A stretch of DNA of 64,000 bases from Arthrobacter sp. JZ12 (GTDB taxonomy: Bacteria > Actinomycetota > Actinomycetes > Actinomycetales > Micrococcaceae), in assembly GCF_035189165.1 (NCBI RefSeq), contig NZ_CP045246.1, forward strand, positions 62,001 through 126,000, in the 5' to 3' direction. Positions within the stretch are counted from its first letter, which is position 1. Every line of letters begins with the position of its first letter. The notes beneath the pieces are model-generated. The model worked only from the letters and a program-made list of their open reading frames with translations. It did no database searches and had not been told where the DNA came from. Shown here piece after piece: positions 45,973 to 55,915 of this stretch. Position numbers and translations under genes: made by a program.

Positions 45973-46632
45973 ATGAGCTCGGCAGGGACAGGAAGCAGTC
46001 GCGTGGTCAGGTCCCAAAGGAAACCGAGCCCCCGGGTGTACCGGCGACGCCGGCAGGTTGCCGCGGTTCTCCTGCTGCTGGTGCTGGGCGGCCTGATCTG
46101 GGCAGGCATTGCGGTCGCCGGGCTCTTCCGCGCTGATCCCGCACCCGCTGCCGCCGAAGCCACCACAGCCGCACCGGAGGCAAGCGGGGCAGCTTCAGAG
46201 GCGTCACCGTCGGCATCGCCCACACCAACGCCCAGTCCCACGGAACCGGTCTGCAACCCGGCGGATATCAAGGTCTCGGGTTCCACGGACGCCGAATCCT
46301 ACGCACCGGAAGCAACACCCGTCCTGATCCTCACCGTGACCAACACCGGAGACATCCCCTGCCCGGTGAACGTGGGCACCTCCGAGATGGACTTCCTCGT
46401 GACCAGCGGCGAGGACCGGGTCTTCTCATCCCGGGACTGCCAGAAGGACGCGGAGGACCTGGAGGTCACCATCAAGCCCGGGGAATCGGAGGATGCGCGC
46501 TTCAGCTGGGGACGGGTCCGCAGCGCACCGGGATGCACCGCAGTCGAGGGCGTTCCCGGGCCGGGTCAGTATGTCTTCCAGACCAGGCTCGGCGAGCGCA
46601 TCAGCGATGAGGTTCCGTTCACCCTCGAGTGA
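45973..46632 (+). CDS. membrane-anchored secreted hypothetical protein
   Basis: This 219-residue protein has a basic cytoplasmic N-terminus (residues 1-31), one transmembrane helix (VAAVLLLLVLGGLIWAGIAVA), an Ala/Pro/Thr-rich linker and an extracellular beta-rich domain with Cys residues that could form a disulfide (FSSRDCQKDAED and APGCTAVEG). The domain looks like a DUF4232-type or immunoglobulin-like fold by eye only. It is convergent with disA. No function is known. Confidence 0.7.
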   Translation: MSSAGTGSSRVVRSQRKPSPRVYRRRRQVAAVLLLLVLGGLIWAGIAVAGLFRADPAPAAAEATTAAPEASGAASEASPSASPTPTPSPTEPVCNPADIKVSGSTDAESYAPEATPVLILTVTNTGDIPCPVNVGTSEMDFLVTSGEDRVFSSRDCQKDAEDLEVTIKPGESEDARFSWGRVRSAPGCTAVEGVPGPGQYVFQTRLGERISDEVPFTLE

Positions 46633-46664
46633 GGACGCTACTAGCGGTTCAGACGGCCGAACGC

Positions 46665-47741
46665 TTACATGAAGCGGTCGAGGAGGCTGGTCTCCGCAAT
46701 CCTTGAAAGCCCTTCCCGGACGGTGCGCGCACGCTGCTCACCAATGCCGTCCACTGCCATGAGGTCATCGATGTTGGCGGCCATCAGGTTCTGCAGGCCG
46801 TCGAAGTGTTCAACCAGCCGGTTGGCCACGGTGGGCGGTACGGCCTTGATCCCGGACAGCAGGCGGTAGCCCTTCGGCTGGACCACGGCGTCCAGCGAGT
46901 CGGTGGAGGGATTGAAGCCGAGCACGCTGGCAATGGTTCCAAGGTCAATGAGGTCGGTGGAGCTGAAGCCTTGCAGCCGGGCAAGCTGCTCGTCGGCGGG
47001 AGGTACGCTTCCGTTCAGGCCGGAGTAGTCACGGAGGACCATCTCGCTACCGGGTCCAAGCCCGGTGGTGAGCTCCTCCACCTGGAGGGAGAGCAACCGG
47101 CCGTCGATACCGAGTTCAAGAACGTACTGGGAGATCTCCTCCGAGATCCGACGCACCATCTCCTGCCGCTGCAGGGTTACGGCGACGTCGCGCACGGTCA
47201 CCATCGCTTCGATCTCCAGCGCGGAAAGCGACCCCGTTACCTGATCGAGCCTTGCCCGGTACCGCTCAAGGGTGGCCAGCGCCTGGTTGGCGCGGGCGAG
47301 TACGGGTTCGGAGCCCTCCAGCACATGGCGTAGTCCATCGACATACAGCGCGATGATCTGCATGGACTGGCTGACCGAGATGACCGGAAAGCCCGTCTGG
47401 ATCGCTACACGCTCTGCCGTCCGGTGCCTGGTGCCCGATTCCTGGGTTTCGATGCGGTGGTCCGGTACCAGCTGCACACCTGCCCGCAGGATGTTGCTGG
47501 CGTCCCGGTCGCAGACTATAGCCCCATCCATCTTGGCAAGCTCGCGCAGGCGGGTGGGCGAGAAATCGATGCCGATATCGAAACCGCCTGAGCAGATCGA
47601 ATCCACCGTGCGGTCAAATCCGAGGACGATCAGGGCGCCGGTCCGTCCGCGCAGGATCCGTTCAAGGCCGTCGCGCAATTGGGTACCCGGCGCTACACGC
47701 GCAAGGGTTGCCTTCAGCGCGTCCTCCGGACTGCGTACCAT
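46665..47741 (-). CDS. disA: DNA-integrity scanning diadenylate cyclase DisA
   Basis: This 358-residue protein makes c-di-AMP and scans DNA for branched structures. The DAC domain carries DGAIVCDRD and the GTRHRTAE (RHR) motif in residues 60-120, followed by a long helical spine and a C-terminal HhH domain near GIGEQRARTVREGLSR. The length is typical. It lies downstream of radA on the same strand, separated by 132 bases, the usual actinobacterial order. Confidence 0.96.
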   Translation of the reverse strand: MVRSPEDALKATLARVAPGTQLRDGLERILRGRTGALIVLGFDRTVDSICSGGFDIGIDFSPTRLRELAKMDGAIVCDRDASNILRAGVQLVPDHRIETQESGTRHRTAERVAIQTGFPVISVSQSMQIIALYVDGLRHVLEGSEPVLARANQALATLERYRARLDQVTGSLSALEIEAMVTVRDVAVTLQRQEMVRRISEEISQYVLELGIDGRLLSLQVEELTTGLGPGSEMVLRDYSGLNGSVPPADEQLARLQGFSSTDLIDLGTIASVLGFNPSTDSLDAVVQPKGYRLLSGIKAVPPTVANRLVEHFDGLQNLMAANIDDLMAVDGIGEQRARTVREGLSRIAETSLLDRFM

Positions 47742-47873
47742 CTCACTCCCTCTTCCCGCCGGGCAGGCGAATGCACAGCCCAGCAGTACCTAATCCTAGA
47801 GGAGCAGGTATTGGGCAGAGTCCGACTTTCTGCTCAAATCGGTAACTTTCCGGGCCCGGATGCGGGTTTGCGG

Positions 47874-49250
47874 TCAGAAAAGCAGCTGTAGTGCTTCGGT
47901 GAGCGTGCTCACCTGCTTGACAGTGAACCCCGGTGGAACCCGCCCGGGCCCGTTGGGGGATTCAGGCACGACGGCGTGTGTGAATCCCAGGCGTTCCGCC
48001 TCCTGGATCCGGCGCGAAATCCCCGGAACCGGCCTTACCTCGCCTGCGAGACCCACTTCCCCGAATGCGATCATCCGCGGAGGAAGGGCCTGATTGGTCT
48101 TGGCCGACGCTATGGCGAGGGCTACGGACAGGTCAGTTGCAGGCTCACTCAACTTCACCCCTCCAACCGTGGCCACGTAGCTGTCGTCCTTGTGCAACTG
48201 CAGGGACGCACGGCGCTGTAGGACAGCCAGAAGCATGGACACCCGGGGACCGTCCAGGCCGCTTGTTGCCCGCCGAGGCTGTGCATTCGCTGATTCCGCA
48301 AGCAGGGCCTGCACCTCCGCCAGCAGGGGACGGCGGCCCTCAAGTGTGACCGTGATGCAGGTCCCCGCAACCGGCTCCTTGGTCCGCGAAACAAACAGTC
48401 CGCTGGGGTCGGCCAGCCCTTCGATTCCCGTGTCCGTCAGGTCGAAGCAACCAACCTCATCAGTGGGCCCGTACCGGTTCTTCACCGCGCGCATGAGACG
48501 CAGGCGGGAGTGGCGCTCACCCTCGAACTGGCAGACCACGTCCACCAGATGCTCCAGAAGGCGAGGGCCGGCGATTGAGCCGTCCTTGGTCACGTGGCCC
48601 ACCAGCAGCGTGGTCATTCCGCGGGTCTTCGCCGCATTGATCAAGGATGCCGCAACCTCACGGACCTGCGTGACTCCGCCTGCGCTGCCGTCCACAGCCG
48701 GGCTGCTGAGCGTCTGGACCGAGTCGACGATGAGGAGCGCAGGGTCCACCTTCTCCACCTGCCCGAGGGCCTGGCTGAGGTCCGACTCAGCCGTGAGGTA
48801 CAGAGCGTCGGCCAGCGCGCCGATGCGCTCCGCCCTCAGCTTTACCTGGGCGGAGGACTCCTCACCCGTGACGTACAGGACGGCGCGGCCATTCCTGGCC
48901 ACCCTGGCGGCGACGTCCAGCAACAGGGTGGACTTGCCGACGCCGGGTTCACCTGCCACCAGGATGACTGCGCCCGGCACCAGCCCGCCGCCCAGCACCC
49001 GGTCCAGTTCACCTACCCCGGTGGGTTGGTATGACGCAGTTGTAGCGTCCACCTCGGCGATGCGCAGGGCCGGGCGGGCAACCGTGGCAGCCGCTGTGGT
49101 GCGGGCGACGCCGGCGGCAGCTGTCTCCTCAACCGTGCCCCACGCCTGGCACTCGCCGCAGCGTCCGACCCATTTTGCCGTGGTCCAGCCGCACTCACCG
49201 CAACGGTAGGCAGGTGTCTGGGCGCGTGCGCGGGAGGTCTTGGTAGGCAT
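47874..49250 (-). CDS. radA: DNA repair protein RadA
   Basis: This 458-residue RecA-like protein processes recombination intermediates. The N-terminal C4 zinc finger is CGECGWTTAKWVGRCGEC, then Walker A GEPGVGKS near residue 105, the RadA motif KNRYG (KNRFG in the consensus, one conservative change) and a C-terminal Lon-like domain. The start ATG is at 49250. It is followed by disA in the same direction. Confidence 0.96.
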   Translation of the reverse strand: MPTKTSRARAQTPAYRCGECGWTTAKWVGRCGECQAWGTVEETAAAGVARTTAAATVARPALRIAEVDATTASYQPTGVGELDRVLGGGLVPGAVILVAGEPGVGKSTLLLDVAARVARNGRAVLYVTGEESSAQVKLRAERIGALADALYLTAESDLSQALGQVEKVDPALLIVDSVQTLSSPAVDGSAGGVTQVREVAASLINAAKTRGMTTLLVGHVTKDGSIAGPRLLEHLVDVVCQFEGERHSRLRLMRAVKNRYGPTDEVGCFDLTDTGIEGLADPSGLFVSRTKEPVAGTCITVTLEGRRPLLAEVQALLAESANAQPRRATSGLDGPRVSMLLAVLQRRASLQLHKDDSYVATVGGVKLSEPATDLSVALAIASAKTNQALPPRMIAFGEVGLAGEVRPVPGISRRIQEAERLGFTHAVVPESPNGPGRVPPGFTVKQVSTLTEALQLLF

Positions 49251-49307
49251 GGAACAAAGGTACCGGCCGCCTCTGACAGAAGTAGCCGCCGTCGTCGGTG
49301 TTGGGGC

Positions 49308-50435
49308 TCAGAGCTTTGGGAGGTAACCCGCCGCTTCCTCGTGGGAGAGTCCAGTGGCTTCGAGGAGGTCCACAACCAGGGGTCGATACAGGATCACGAG
49401 GCTTTCACCCTCGAGCCGGGTCACATTGAGGCCTGCCGGGTGCAGCACCGTAGCGACCGCGGCAAGGTCTTCGCGGGCCCGGCGCAGGTACTGGTCGCGC
49501 TCCGACGTTGTGGGAGCTGACAGGGCCAGGGCCAGGACATCCACGGCATCTGCGGTGTCTTCGAGGACGTGCGCGAGCGACTCGACGGCCTCGTCGGTGA
49601 GGGCTGCATGGTTGATTACCGAGGTCAGTCGGCGGGAGAACACCCGGCCGTTTCGGATCGCCAGGTCGACATACTGGGCGGCGCCGCGCAACTCACCCAG
49701 TTCACTGCGGTGCCGCCGGTAGGCCGGTGAAAGCCTGGCAACTTCAGCTGCCGCCCGCATGGAGTTGTTGAGGCTGTCCATGAGCGGCTGGCAGTTGCGC
49801 GCGCGAATAAGGGCGTGCCAGGCCTGGGTCGAGTCGCTTGCGGTCAGCGCAAGAGCATTCTCCCGCAGGACCCCGGACAACTCACCCAGCAGCTTCCGGA
49901 CATCGCCCTTGGGCTCCCGCCGCGGATCGCGCGGCATTGCCATCGTCACCAGGAGCGCGAACGCACCGCCGACGACGGCGTCCACGCTTCGGGTGAACGG
50001 TCCTCCTTCGGGAGCGGGCAGCAGGACCACAAGGAGGGATTGCAGGGCGAATTGAGTGGTAAAGATGTTGCCGCTGTCCAGGAAGCGGGCCAACATCACC
50101 GATACGAACAGCACCACCGTGGCTTGCCACAGCCCGGTTCCGAGCAGTGCCAGCAGGAGGTCCCCGACGGCGATGCCCAGCGTGCATCCGATGCCCACCT
50201 CGAGTACTCGGCGCAGTCTCGGATCACGGGAGAAGCCCAGGGCGATGAGGGAAGAGGTTGCCGCGAAGAGCGGTCCCTCGTGGCCCAGCACCTGTTCGGC
50301 GAAGGCATAGGCCCCCACCGCGCCGACGGTGATCTGGACGGAGGGCAACAAGGAGGTCCGGCTGCGCCGGAAGCCCACCCGGGATCGGTTGCGCAGGAAA
50401 GTGCGCGCGCGGTCGAGTCGCGGACGCCGGTTCAT
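49308..50435 (-). CDS. FUSC-like membrane protein
   Basis: This protein of about 375 residues has a block of about 6 transmembrane helices (residues 25-160, beginning SLLPSVQITVGAVGAYAFAEQ) followed by a long helical cytoplasmic region of about 200 residues. The pattern fits the fusaric-acid-resistance/aromatic-acid-exporter (FUSC) group, commonly annotated as transport proteins. The ATG at 50435 was chosen because upstream residues are low-complexity. Substrate unknown. Confidence 0.7.
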   Translation of the reverse strand: MNRRPRLDRARTFLRNRSRVGFRRSRTSLLPSVQITVGAVGAYAFAEQVLGHEGPLFAATSSLIALGFSRDPRLRRVLEVGIGCTLGIAVGDLLLALLGTGLWQATVVLFVSVMLARFLDSGNIFTTQFALQSLLVVLLPAPEGGPFTRSVDAVVGGAFALLVTMAMPRDPRREPKGDVRKLLGELSGVLRENALALTASDSTQAWHALIRARNCQPLMDSLNNSMRAAAEVARLSPAYRRHRSELGELRGAAQYVDLAIRNGRVFSRRLTSVINHAALTDEAVESLAHVLEDTADAVDVLALALSAPTTSERDQYLRRAREDLAAVATVLHPAGLNVTRLEGESLVILYRPLVVDLLEATGLSHEEAAGYLPKL

Positions 50436-50591
50436 ACGCCTGACCCTACCGCCGCCAAGTCCCTGCAAACCGCGCATGCTCTCGAGGAGAGCGAACAAAC
50501 CGTCATCCGCGGAAAGGGGAGTGACCTAAATAACTGATTCCGGAGAAAGTACAAGTGCTTACTATCGAAAAGACCCAAAATTCCTCCTTTC

Positions 50592-50613
50592 GTTCATCTT
50601 CCGTTCATTTTGC
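50592..50613 (+). promoter_or_regulatory. PHO-box-like direct repeat upstream of pstS
   Basis: GTTCATCTTCC (50592-50602) and GTTCATTTTGC (50603-50613) are two adjacent 11-base repeats of the GTTCAYY-type unit that binds PhoP in Streptomyces. A weaker third unit, TTCCTCCTTTC, lies just upstream (50581-50591). The site is about 117 bases before the pstS start. Confidence 0.7.
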
Positions 50614-50729
50614 CCGGTCAGTCTCGTTACCTGCGGTGCCTACGGTGAGTCGCGTACCCAATCTCGTACATATAACGCGGGTGCCCTCTGAGCACCGACC
50701 GTTCAAACCCTGGAAGGGGCAATATCCAA

Positions 50730-51845
50730 GTGAAGGCTCTTCGCTTCGGCCGCGCAGCGGCAGTAATCTCGGTGGCCGCTCTGGCCCTCACGGCGTGTGG
50801 TTCGGACAACGCCGTCAACTCGGGCTCCGAGGGCGGCTCCAGCTCCGCTCCCGAGAGCACCGTCTCCGGTACCCTGACCGGCGCCGGCGCTTCGTCGCAG
50901 CAGGCTGCGATGACCGCCTGGAAGGCCGGCTTCGAAGAGGCCAACCCTGACGCCACCATCCAGTACTCCCCGGACGGATCCGGAGCGGGCCGCGAAGCCT
51001 TCCTGGCGCAGGGTGTCCAGTTCGCAGGTTCCGACGCCTACCTGGACGAGGAAGAATACGCTGCGGCCATGGAGGTGTGCGGACCTGAGGGTGCCATCAA
51101 CATCCCCGGCTACGTTTCCCCGATCGCTGTTGCCTTCAACATCCCGGGTGTAGATACGCTCAACCTGGATGCTCCCACCATCGCCGCAATCTTCAAGGGC
51201 GACATCACCAACTGGAACGACGAGGCAATCGTCTCGCAGAACGACGGCGCCGAGCTGCCCGACCTGCCCATCACCGTTGTGCACCGTGCTGACGAGTCCG
51301 GTACCACCGAGAACTTTGTTGAGTACCTGGCTGCTGCAGCACCCGATGAGTGGACCTACGAAGTTTCCGGTGACTGGCCGGCAGACATCGTTGCCGAGAA
51401 CGCTCAGGGCACCAACGGCGTTGTCTCCACCACCTCCTCCACCGAAGGCGCCATCACCTACGCGGACGCCTCCGCCGTCGGCGACCTGGGCCAGGTCAGC
51501 GTGAAGGTCGGCGAAGAGTACGTAGCACTCAGCTCCGAGGCAGCTGCCAAGGCTGTTGAGGTTGCAACTCCGGTTGAGGGCCGCGGCGAGCTGGATATGT
51601 CCCTGGACCTCGAGCGCGACACCACCGAGTCGGGCGCATACCCGATCGTCCTGGTTTCCTACCACCTGTACTGCACCGAGTACGACGACCAGGAGACTGT
51701 TGACCTGGTCAAGGCATTCGGTTCCTACGTCATCAGCGAGGAAGGCCAGCAGGCCGCCGCTGACTCCGCGGGCAACGCCCTGCTGTCCGAGACCCTGCGT
51801 GAGCAGGCTCAGGAAGCCATTGATTCGATCAAGGTTGCTTCCTAA
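50730..51845 (+). CDS. pstS: phosphate ABC transporter substrate-binding lipoprotein PstS
   Basis: This 371-residue extracytoplasmic protein binds phosphate for the PstCAB importer. The signal peptide ends in the lipobox ALTAC, so it is lipid-anchored. The binding region includes GAGASSQQAAMTAW, SPDGSGAGREAFLAQG and HRADESGTTENFVEYL, the typical phosphate-contacting Ser/Thr/Arg loops. The GTG start has GGAAGGGG upstream. A hairpin follows the gene, so PstS can be made in excess over the permease. Confidence 0.96.
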   Translation: MKALRFGRAAAVISVAALALTACGSDNAVNSGSEGGSSSAPESTVSGTLTGAGASSQQAAMTAWKAGFEEANPDATIQYSPDGSGAGREAFLAQGVQFAGSDAYLDEEEYAAAMEVCGPEGAINIPGYVSPIAVAFNIPGVDTLNLDAPTIAAIFKGDITNWNDEAIVSQNDGAELPDLPITVVHRADESGTTENFVEYLAAAAPDEWTYEVSGDWPADIVAENAQGTNGVVSTTSSTEGAITYADASAVGDLGQVSVKVGEEYVALSSEAAAKAVEVATPVEGRGELDMSLDLERDTTESGAYPIVLVSYHLYCTEYDDQETVDLVKAFGSYVISEEGQQAAADSAGNALLSETLREQAQEAIDSIKVAS

Positions 51846-51857
51846 CCAATCAAACAT

Positions 51858-51890
51858 GCCCCGCCAGACCCGATTCGGGTGTGGCGGGGC
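51858..51890 (+). terminator. hairpin between pstS and pstC
   Basis: GCCCCGCCAGACCCG (51858-51872) pairs with CGGGTGTGGCGGGGC (51876-51890), a 15-bp stem with one mismatch and a 3-base loop. It can act as a partial terminator or as an mRNA-stabilising hairpin giving more pstS than pstCAB. Confidence 0.7.
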
Positions 51891-52003
51891 TGTTGGCTGT
51901 CTGCGCACCGTAGGTTGCAGGTAGCTTGTACTAGCGGGACATTGCCTCATCACTGCGTCAGCACTGTCCCGGATGATCCCACGCAGCGCCGAAAGGTCCC
52001 CAC

Positions 52004-52936
52004 GTGTCTACGAACGCACTCAAACGAACAGGTGGTGCAGGTCAATCCGGAGACAGAATATTCTCCGGAGCCAGCCTGTTGGCCGGATGCCTGATCCTGG
52101 CAGCGCTTTTCAGCGTCGCCGTCTTCCTGATTGTTGAGGCTTCACCGGTCTTCCGTGCCGACTCGGCCGATATCACCGGCGGCGAAGGCTTCTTCTCCTA
52201 CATCCTGCCGATCGTGATCGGTACGGTGATAGCGGCCGCTATCGCGCTGCTCATCGCAACGCCATTAGGCATCGGCGTCGCCCTGTTCATCTCCCACTAC
52301 GCTCCGCGGCGCTTTGCGCAGGGCCTGGGCTACCTGATCGATCTGCTCGCGGCGATTCCGTCCGTCGTGTACGGCGCATGGGGCTATGCCGTTCTTGCCC
52401 CGCAGCTTGCCATCGCCTACGACTGGCTGGCCACGAACGCGGGCTGGATTCCCATCTTCCAGGGACCAGCCAGCCAGACCGGGCGCACCATGCTCACCGC
52501 CGGCATAGTCCTTTCTGTCATGGTTCTTCCCATCATCACCTCGCTCAGCCGAGAGATCTTCCTTCAAACGCCGAAGCTGCATGAGGAAGCAGCACTGGCA
52601 ATGGGAGCCACCCGCTGGGAAATGATCACGATGGCAGTGCTGCCCTTCGCCCGCCCCGGCATCATCAGCGCCGCGATGCTCGGTCTGGGACGCGCGCTCG
52701 GTGAGACCATGGCAGTAGCACTCGTGCTCTCCGGTGGCGGCCTGACCGCCAGCCTCATCACTTCCGGCAACCAGACGATTGCGGCCGAGATCGCCTTGAA
52801 CTTCCCTGAAGCCTTCGGGCTGAGGCTCGGTGAGCTCATCGCCGCCGGCCTGGTCCTGTTCCTCATCACGCTCGCCGTCAACATCGTCGCCCGGTGGATC
52901 ATCGCCCGGCACAAAGAATTCTCAGGGGCTAACTAA
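52004..52936 (+). CDS. pstC: phosphate ABC transporter permease PstC
   Basis: This 310-residue inner-membrane permease has about 6 transmembrane helices. The EAA-type loop is in LHEEAALAMGATRWEMITMAVLPFARPGI, the site that docks onto PstB. The GTG start follows GAAAGG. Its stop overlaps the pstA ATG by one base (TAATG), so the pair is coupled. Confidence 0.96.
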   Translation: MSTNALKRTGGAGQSGDRIFSGASLLAGCLILAALFSVAVFLIVEASPVFRADSADITGGEGFFSYILPIVIGTVIAAAIALLIATPLGIGVALFISHYAPRRFAQGLGYLIDLLAAIPSVVYGAWGYAVLAPQLAIAYDWLATNAGWIPIFQGPASQTGRTMLTAGIVLSVMVLPIITSLSREIFLQTPKLHEEAALAMGATRWEMITMAVLPFARPGIISAAMLGLGRALGETMAVALVLSGGGLTASLITSGNQTIAAEIALNFPEAFGLRLGELIAAGLVLFLITLAVNIVARWIIARHKEFSGAN

Positions 52937-54039
52937 TGGCCAACGCAACATTGACTCCGCGTCGTTCTCAGCTGACCAGGGGCATGATGCCCTCCTACAC
53001 CCTTTGGTTGGTGCTGGCGGGTTCCATCGTGTTGGGTGCGGCCCTGGCCGCACTCGTTGGCTTCAGCCTCGTGCCTTGGACAATCTTCAGCGCGATCATC
53101 TTCGTCATCGCGGGCACGGCGGTCACCGCAGCGATCGAGGGAGGACGCAAGGCGCGCAACCGGCTTGCCCTGTTCCTTGTGTATGGCTCGTTCATCATCG
53201 CGCTACTTCCGCTGCTCTCGGTCATCTGGACGGTGCTTGAGCGCGGCGTGCCCGGCCTCACCTACAACTTCCTGTTCACTTCGATGAACGGCGTAACCGG
53301 TGCGATTGACAACCAGACTGTAGAGGAGGGTTCTCCTGTCCTCGGCGGTGCCTACCACGCAGTGATCGGCACCCTGCAGATCACCCTCTGGGCAACGCTG
53401 ATCTCCGTACCCGTGGGACTCCTCGCGGCCATTTACCTGGTGGAATACTCCACCGGCGGACGGCTTGCCCGCGCCATCACCTTCTTCGTGGACGTGATGA
53501 CCGGTATCCCGTCAATCGTTGCCGGGCTCTTTGCTGCAGCACTGTTCGGGCAGCTGTTCGGGCCGGGAACCCGTACCGGTTTCGTCGCGGCAGTTGCGCT
53601 CTCCGTGCTCATGATTCCCGTTGTGGTTCGATCCACCGAAGAAATGCTCAAGATCGTGCCCAACGAGTTGCGTGAGGCGTCCTACGCGCTGGGTGTGCGC
53701 AAGTGGCGCACAATCACCAAGGTGGTCATTCCCACGGCCATCTCCGGTATCGCGTCCGGTGTCACGCTGGCAATCGCCCGCGTAATCGGCGAGACGGCTC
53801 CGATCCTCGTGACCGCCGGCTTCGCCAGTTCCATCAACTGGAGCGTGTTCGGTGACTGGATGAGCACTCTTCCAACATTCATCTACTACCAGATCCTGAC
53901 GCCCACATCGCCCACGGCCACCGATCCCAGCACGCAGCGCGCCTGGGCCGCTGCGCTGTTGCTGATCATCATGGTCATGCTCCTTAACCTCGTGGCGCGT
54001 CTGATCGCACGCCTCTTCGCTCCCAAGACCAGCCGCTGA
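52936..54039 (+). CDS. pstA: phosphate ABC transporter permease PstA
   Basis: This 367-residue permease is the partner of PstC. Its C-terminal two-thirds carry the ABC-transporter permease domain with the EAA loop [28 protein letters not shown]. An N-terminal extension adds two extra hydrophobic segments (about residues 15-70), as seen in other actinobacterial PstA. It starts on the last base of the pstC stop. Confidence 0.96.
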   Translation: MANATLTPRRSQLTRGMMPSYTLWLVLAGSIVLGAALAALVGFSLVPWTIFSAIIFVIAGTAVTAAIEGGRKARNRLALFLVYGSFIIALLPLLSVIWTVLERGVPGLTYNFLFTSMNGVTGAIDNQTVEEGSPVLGGAYHAVIGTLQITLWATLISVPVGLLAAIYLVEYSTGGRLARAITFFVDVMTGIPSIVAGLFAAALFGQLFGPGTRTGFVAAVALSVLMIPVVVRSTEEMLKIVPNELREASYALGVRKWRTITKVVIPTAISGIASGVTLAIARVIGETAPILVTAGFASSINWSVFGDWMSTLPTFIYYQILTPTSPTATDPSTQRAWAAALLLIIMVMLLNLVARLIARLFAPKTSR

Positions 54040-54067
54040 CCCGCCGGCACAACCAGAAGGATCACCA

Positions 54068-54847
54068 TTGTCCAAGCGAATCGACGTCAAGGACCTCAAT
54101 GTCTACTACAGCAAGTTCCTTGCTGTAGAGGACGTCAACATCAATATTGAGGCACGTTCCGTTACGGCGTTCATCGGGCCGTCCGGCTGCGGCAAGTCCA
54201 CGTTCCTGCGCACCCTCAACCGTATGCACGAGGTTATCCCCGGAGCACGCGTTGAAGGTGAAGTGCTGCTCGACGGCGACAACCTGTATGACACGGCCGT
54301 TGACCCCGTAACCGTCCGCAGCCAGGTGGGTATGGTCTTCCAGCGGCCCAACCCGTTTCCCACCATGTCCATCCGCGACAACGTCCTCGCCGGAGTGAAG
54401 CTCAACAACAAGCGGATCTCCAAGGGGGACGCGGACGACCTGGTCGAGAAGTCCCTGCGCGGCGCCAACCTGTGGAACGAAGTCAAGGACCGCCTTGGGC
54501 GTCCCGGTTCCGGCCTCTCGGGCGGCCAGCAGCAGCGTCTCTGCATCGCCCGCGCGATTGCGGTCTCGCCCGAGGTTATCCTCATGGACGAGCCCTGCTC
54601 CGCGCTTGACCCGATCTCCACGCTCGCAATCGAGGACCTCATCAATGAACTCAAGAGCGAGTACACCGTGGTGATCGTTACGCATAACATGCAGCAGGCG
54701 GCTCGTGTGTCCGACAAGACGGCGTTCTTCAACATCGCCGGGACAGGCAAGCCGGGCAAGTTGATCGAGTACGGCGAAACCGCGCACATCTTCAGCACGC
54801 CCTCGCAGAAGGCCACCGAGGATTACGTTTCGGGCCGCTTCGGATAA
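54068..54847 (+). CDS. pstB: phosphate ABC transporter ATPase PstB
   Basis: This 259-residue ATPase energises phosphate import. Walker [10 protein letters not shown] is near residue 40, the Q-loop [10 protein letters not shown] follows, the signature motif is [15 protein letters not shown], and Walker B is [13 protein letters not shown]. The TTG at 54068 has an AGAAGGA site. It ends at the terminator shared with the convergent pit gene. Confidence 0.96.
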   Translation: MSKRIDVKDLNVYYSKFLAVEDVNINIEARSVTAFIGPSGCGKSTFLRTLNRMHEVIPGARVEGEVLLDGDNLYDTAVDPVTVRSQVGMVFQRPNPFPTMSIRDNVLAGVKLNNKRISKGDADDLVEKSLRGANLWNEVKDRLGRPGSGLSGGQQQRLCIARAIAVSPEVILMDEPCSALDPISTLAIEDLINELKSEYTVVIVTHNMQQAARVSDKTAFFNIAGTGKPGKLIEYGETAHIFSTPSQKATEDYVSGRFG

Positions 54848-54864
54848 ACCCATCCACGTACAGG

Positions 54865-54900
54865 AAGGCACCCAGCACCGCCCCGCGGGCTGGGTGCCTT
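54865..54900. terminator. shared bidirectional terminator between pstB and pit
   Basis: AAGGCACCCAGC (54865-54876) and GCTGGGTGCCTT (54889-54900) form a perfect 12-bp stem with a 12-base loop. A T-rich end on each side allows termination of both the pst transcript and the opposing pit transcript. Confidence 0.9.
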
Positions 54901-54904
54901 TCTG

Positions 54905-55915
54905 CTACAGCAGCGGGCTGATGGCCAGATAGAGGACGGCGGCGAGAACCGACGTGACCGGCGCCGTCGTAATCCAGACCAGCAGGACCGACCTCACCTG
55001 GGACTTCCGTACCGTTGCATACCGGTGGTTGGCACCTGCCCCGACGATCGCTGACGTCATGGTGTGCGTGCTCGAGAGCGGCATATGAAGCACCATTGCG
55101 CCCACGAAAAGCATGACGGCGCTGACTCCCTGCGCAGTCATGCCGTGCAGTGGATCAATACGGACCAGCCGGTGAGCGAGCGTATGCGTGATCCTCCAGC
55201 CTCCCAGCAGTGACCCGCCGGCCAGGAGCACTGCAGCGAAGAGCTGAACCCATACGGGCACCACGTTCCCCGCATAAACTCCGGACCCGGCGAGGGCCAG
55301 CAGGATGACCGCCGTCGTGCGTTGCCCGTCCTGCAAACCATGGCTGAAGGCGAAGGAGCCGGCCAGTACAGCCTGCGCCATCCGGTTGCCGTTGTTGACC
55401 TTGCGCGGTGAACTGTGCCGGAGGAACCACGTGGCGGGAAAGACGGCGAGATACGCCAGGAGGAACGCTACGACGGGTGAGACCAGCAGCGGCAGGACAA
55501 TTTCGGGAAACAGCACGCCCCCGGGTCCGGCTATGGACTCGCTTCCTAGGATTGTGGCGGCCCCACCCGCGCCGATGAGGGCTCCGATCAGCGCATGCGT
55601 GGACGACGACGGCATACCGCGGTACCAGGTGAAGAGCCCCCAGAGGCAGGCTGCAAGCAGAGCAGAGATGAGGATGCCGAGACCGCCCTGACCCGCAGGC
55701 AGGTCGATGCTGTCGCCCGTGAAGAGCCTCGCCAGTGCCACGCTCATCAGCGCGCCGACGAAGTTGAACAGTGCAGCCAACAGAACGGCGACGGTCGGCG
55801 TAAGAGCACGGGTGCGGATGGAGGTCGCGATTGAATTGGAGACGTCGTGGAAGCCGTTGATGAAGGCAAAGCCTCCGGCAAGCAGGATCACCGCGCCGAG
55901 GAGGAAAACCTCCAC
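54905..55915 (-). CDS. pit: low-affinity inorganic phosphate transporter (Pit family)
   Basis: This 336-residue inner-membrane transporter has about 10 helices. The Pit repeats are visible: FINGFHDVSNSIATSIRTRALTP near the N-terminus and ALSLAHGxxDG-type FSHGLQDGQRTTAVILLAL in the second half. It moves phosphate (as metal phosphate) with protons. The GTG start abuts the stop of the DUF47 gene on the same strand. It is convergent with pstB. Confidence 0.93.
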   Translation of the reverse strand: MEVFLLGAVILLAGGFAFINGFHDVSNSIATSIRTRALTPTVAVLLAALFNFVGALMSVALARLFTGDSIDLPAGQGGLGILISALLAACLWGLFTWYRGMPSSSTHALIGALIGAGGAATILGSESIAGPGGVLFPEIVLPLLVSPVVAFLLAYLAVFPATWFLRHSSPRKVNNGNRMAQAVLAGSFAFSHGLQDGQRTTAVILLALAGSGVYAGNVVPVWVQLFAAVLLAGGSLLGGWRITHTLAHRLVRIDPLHGMTAQGVSAVMLFVGAMVLHMPLSSTHTMTSAIVGAGANHRYATVRKSQVRSVLLVWITTAPVTSVLAAVLYLAISPLL

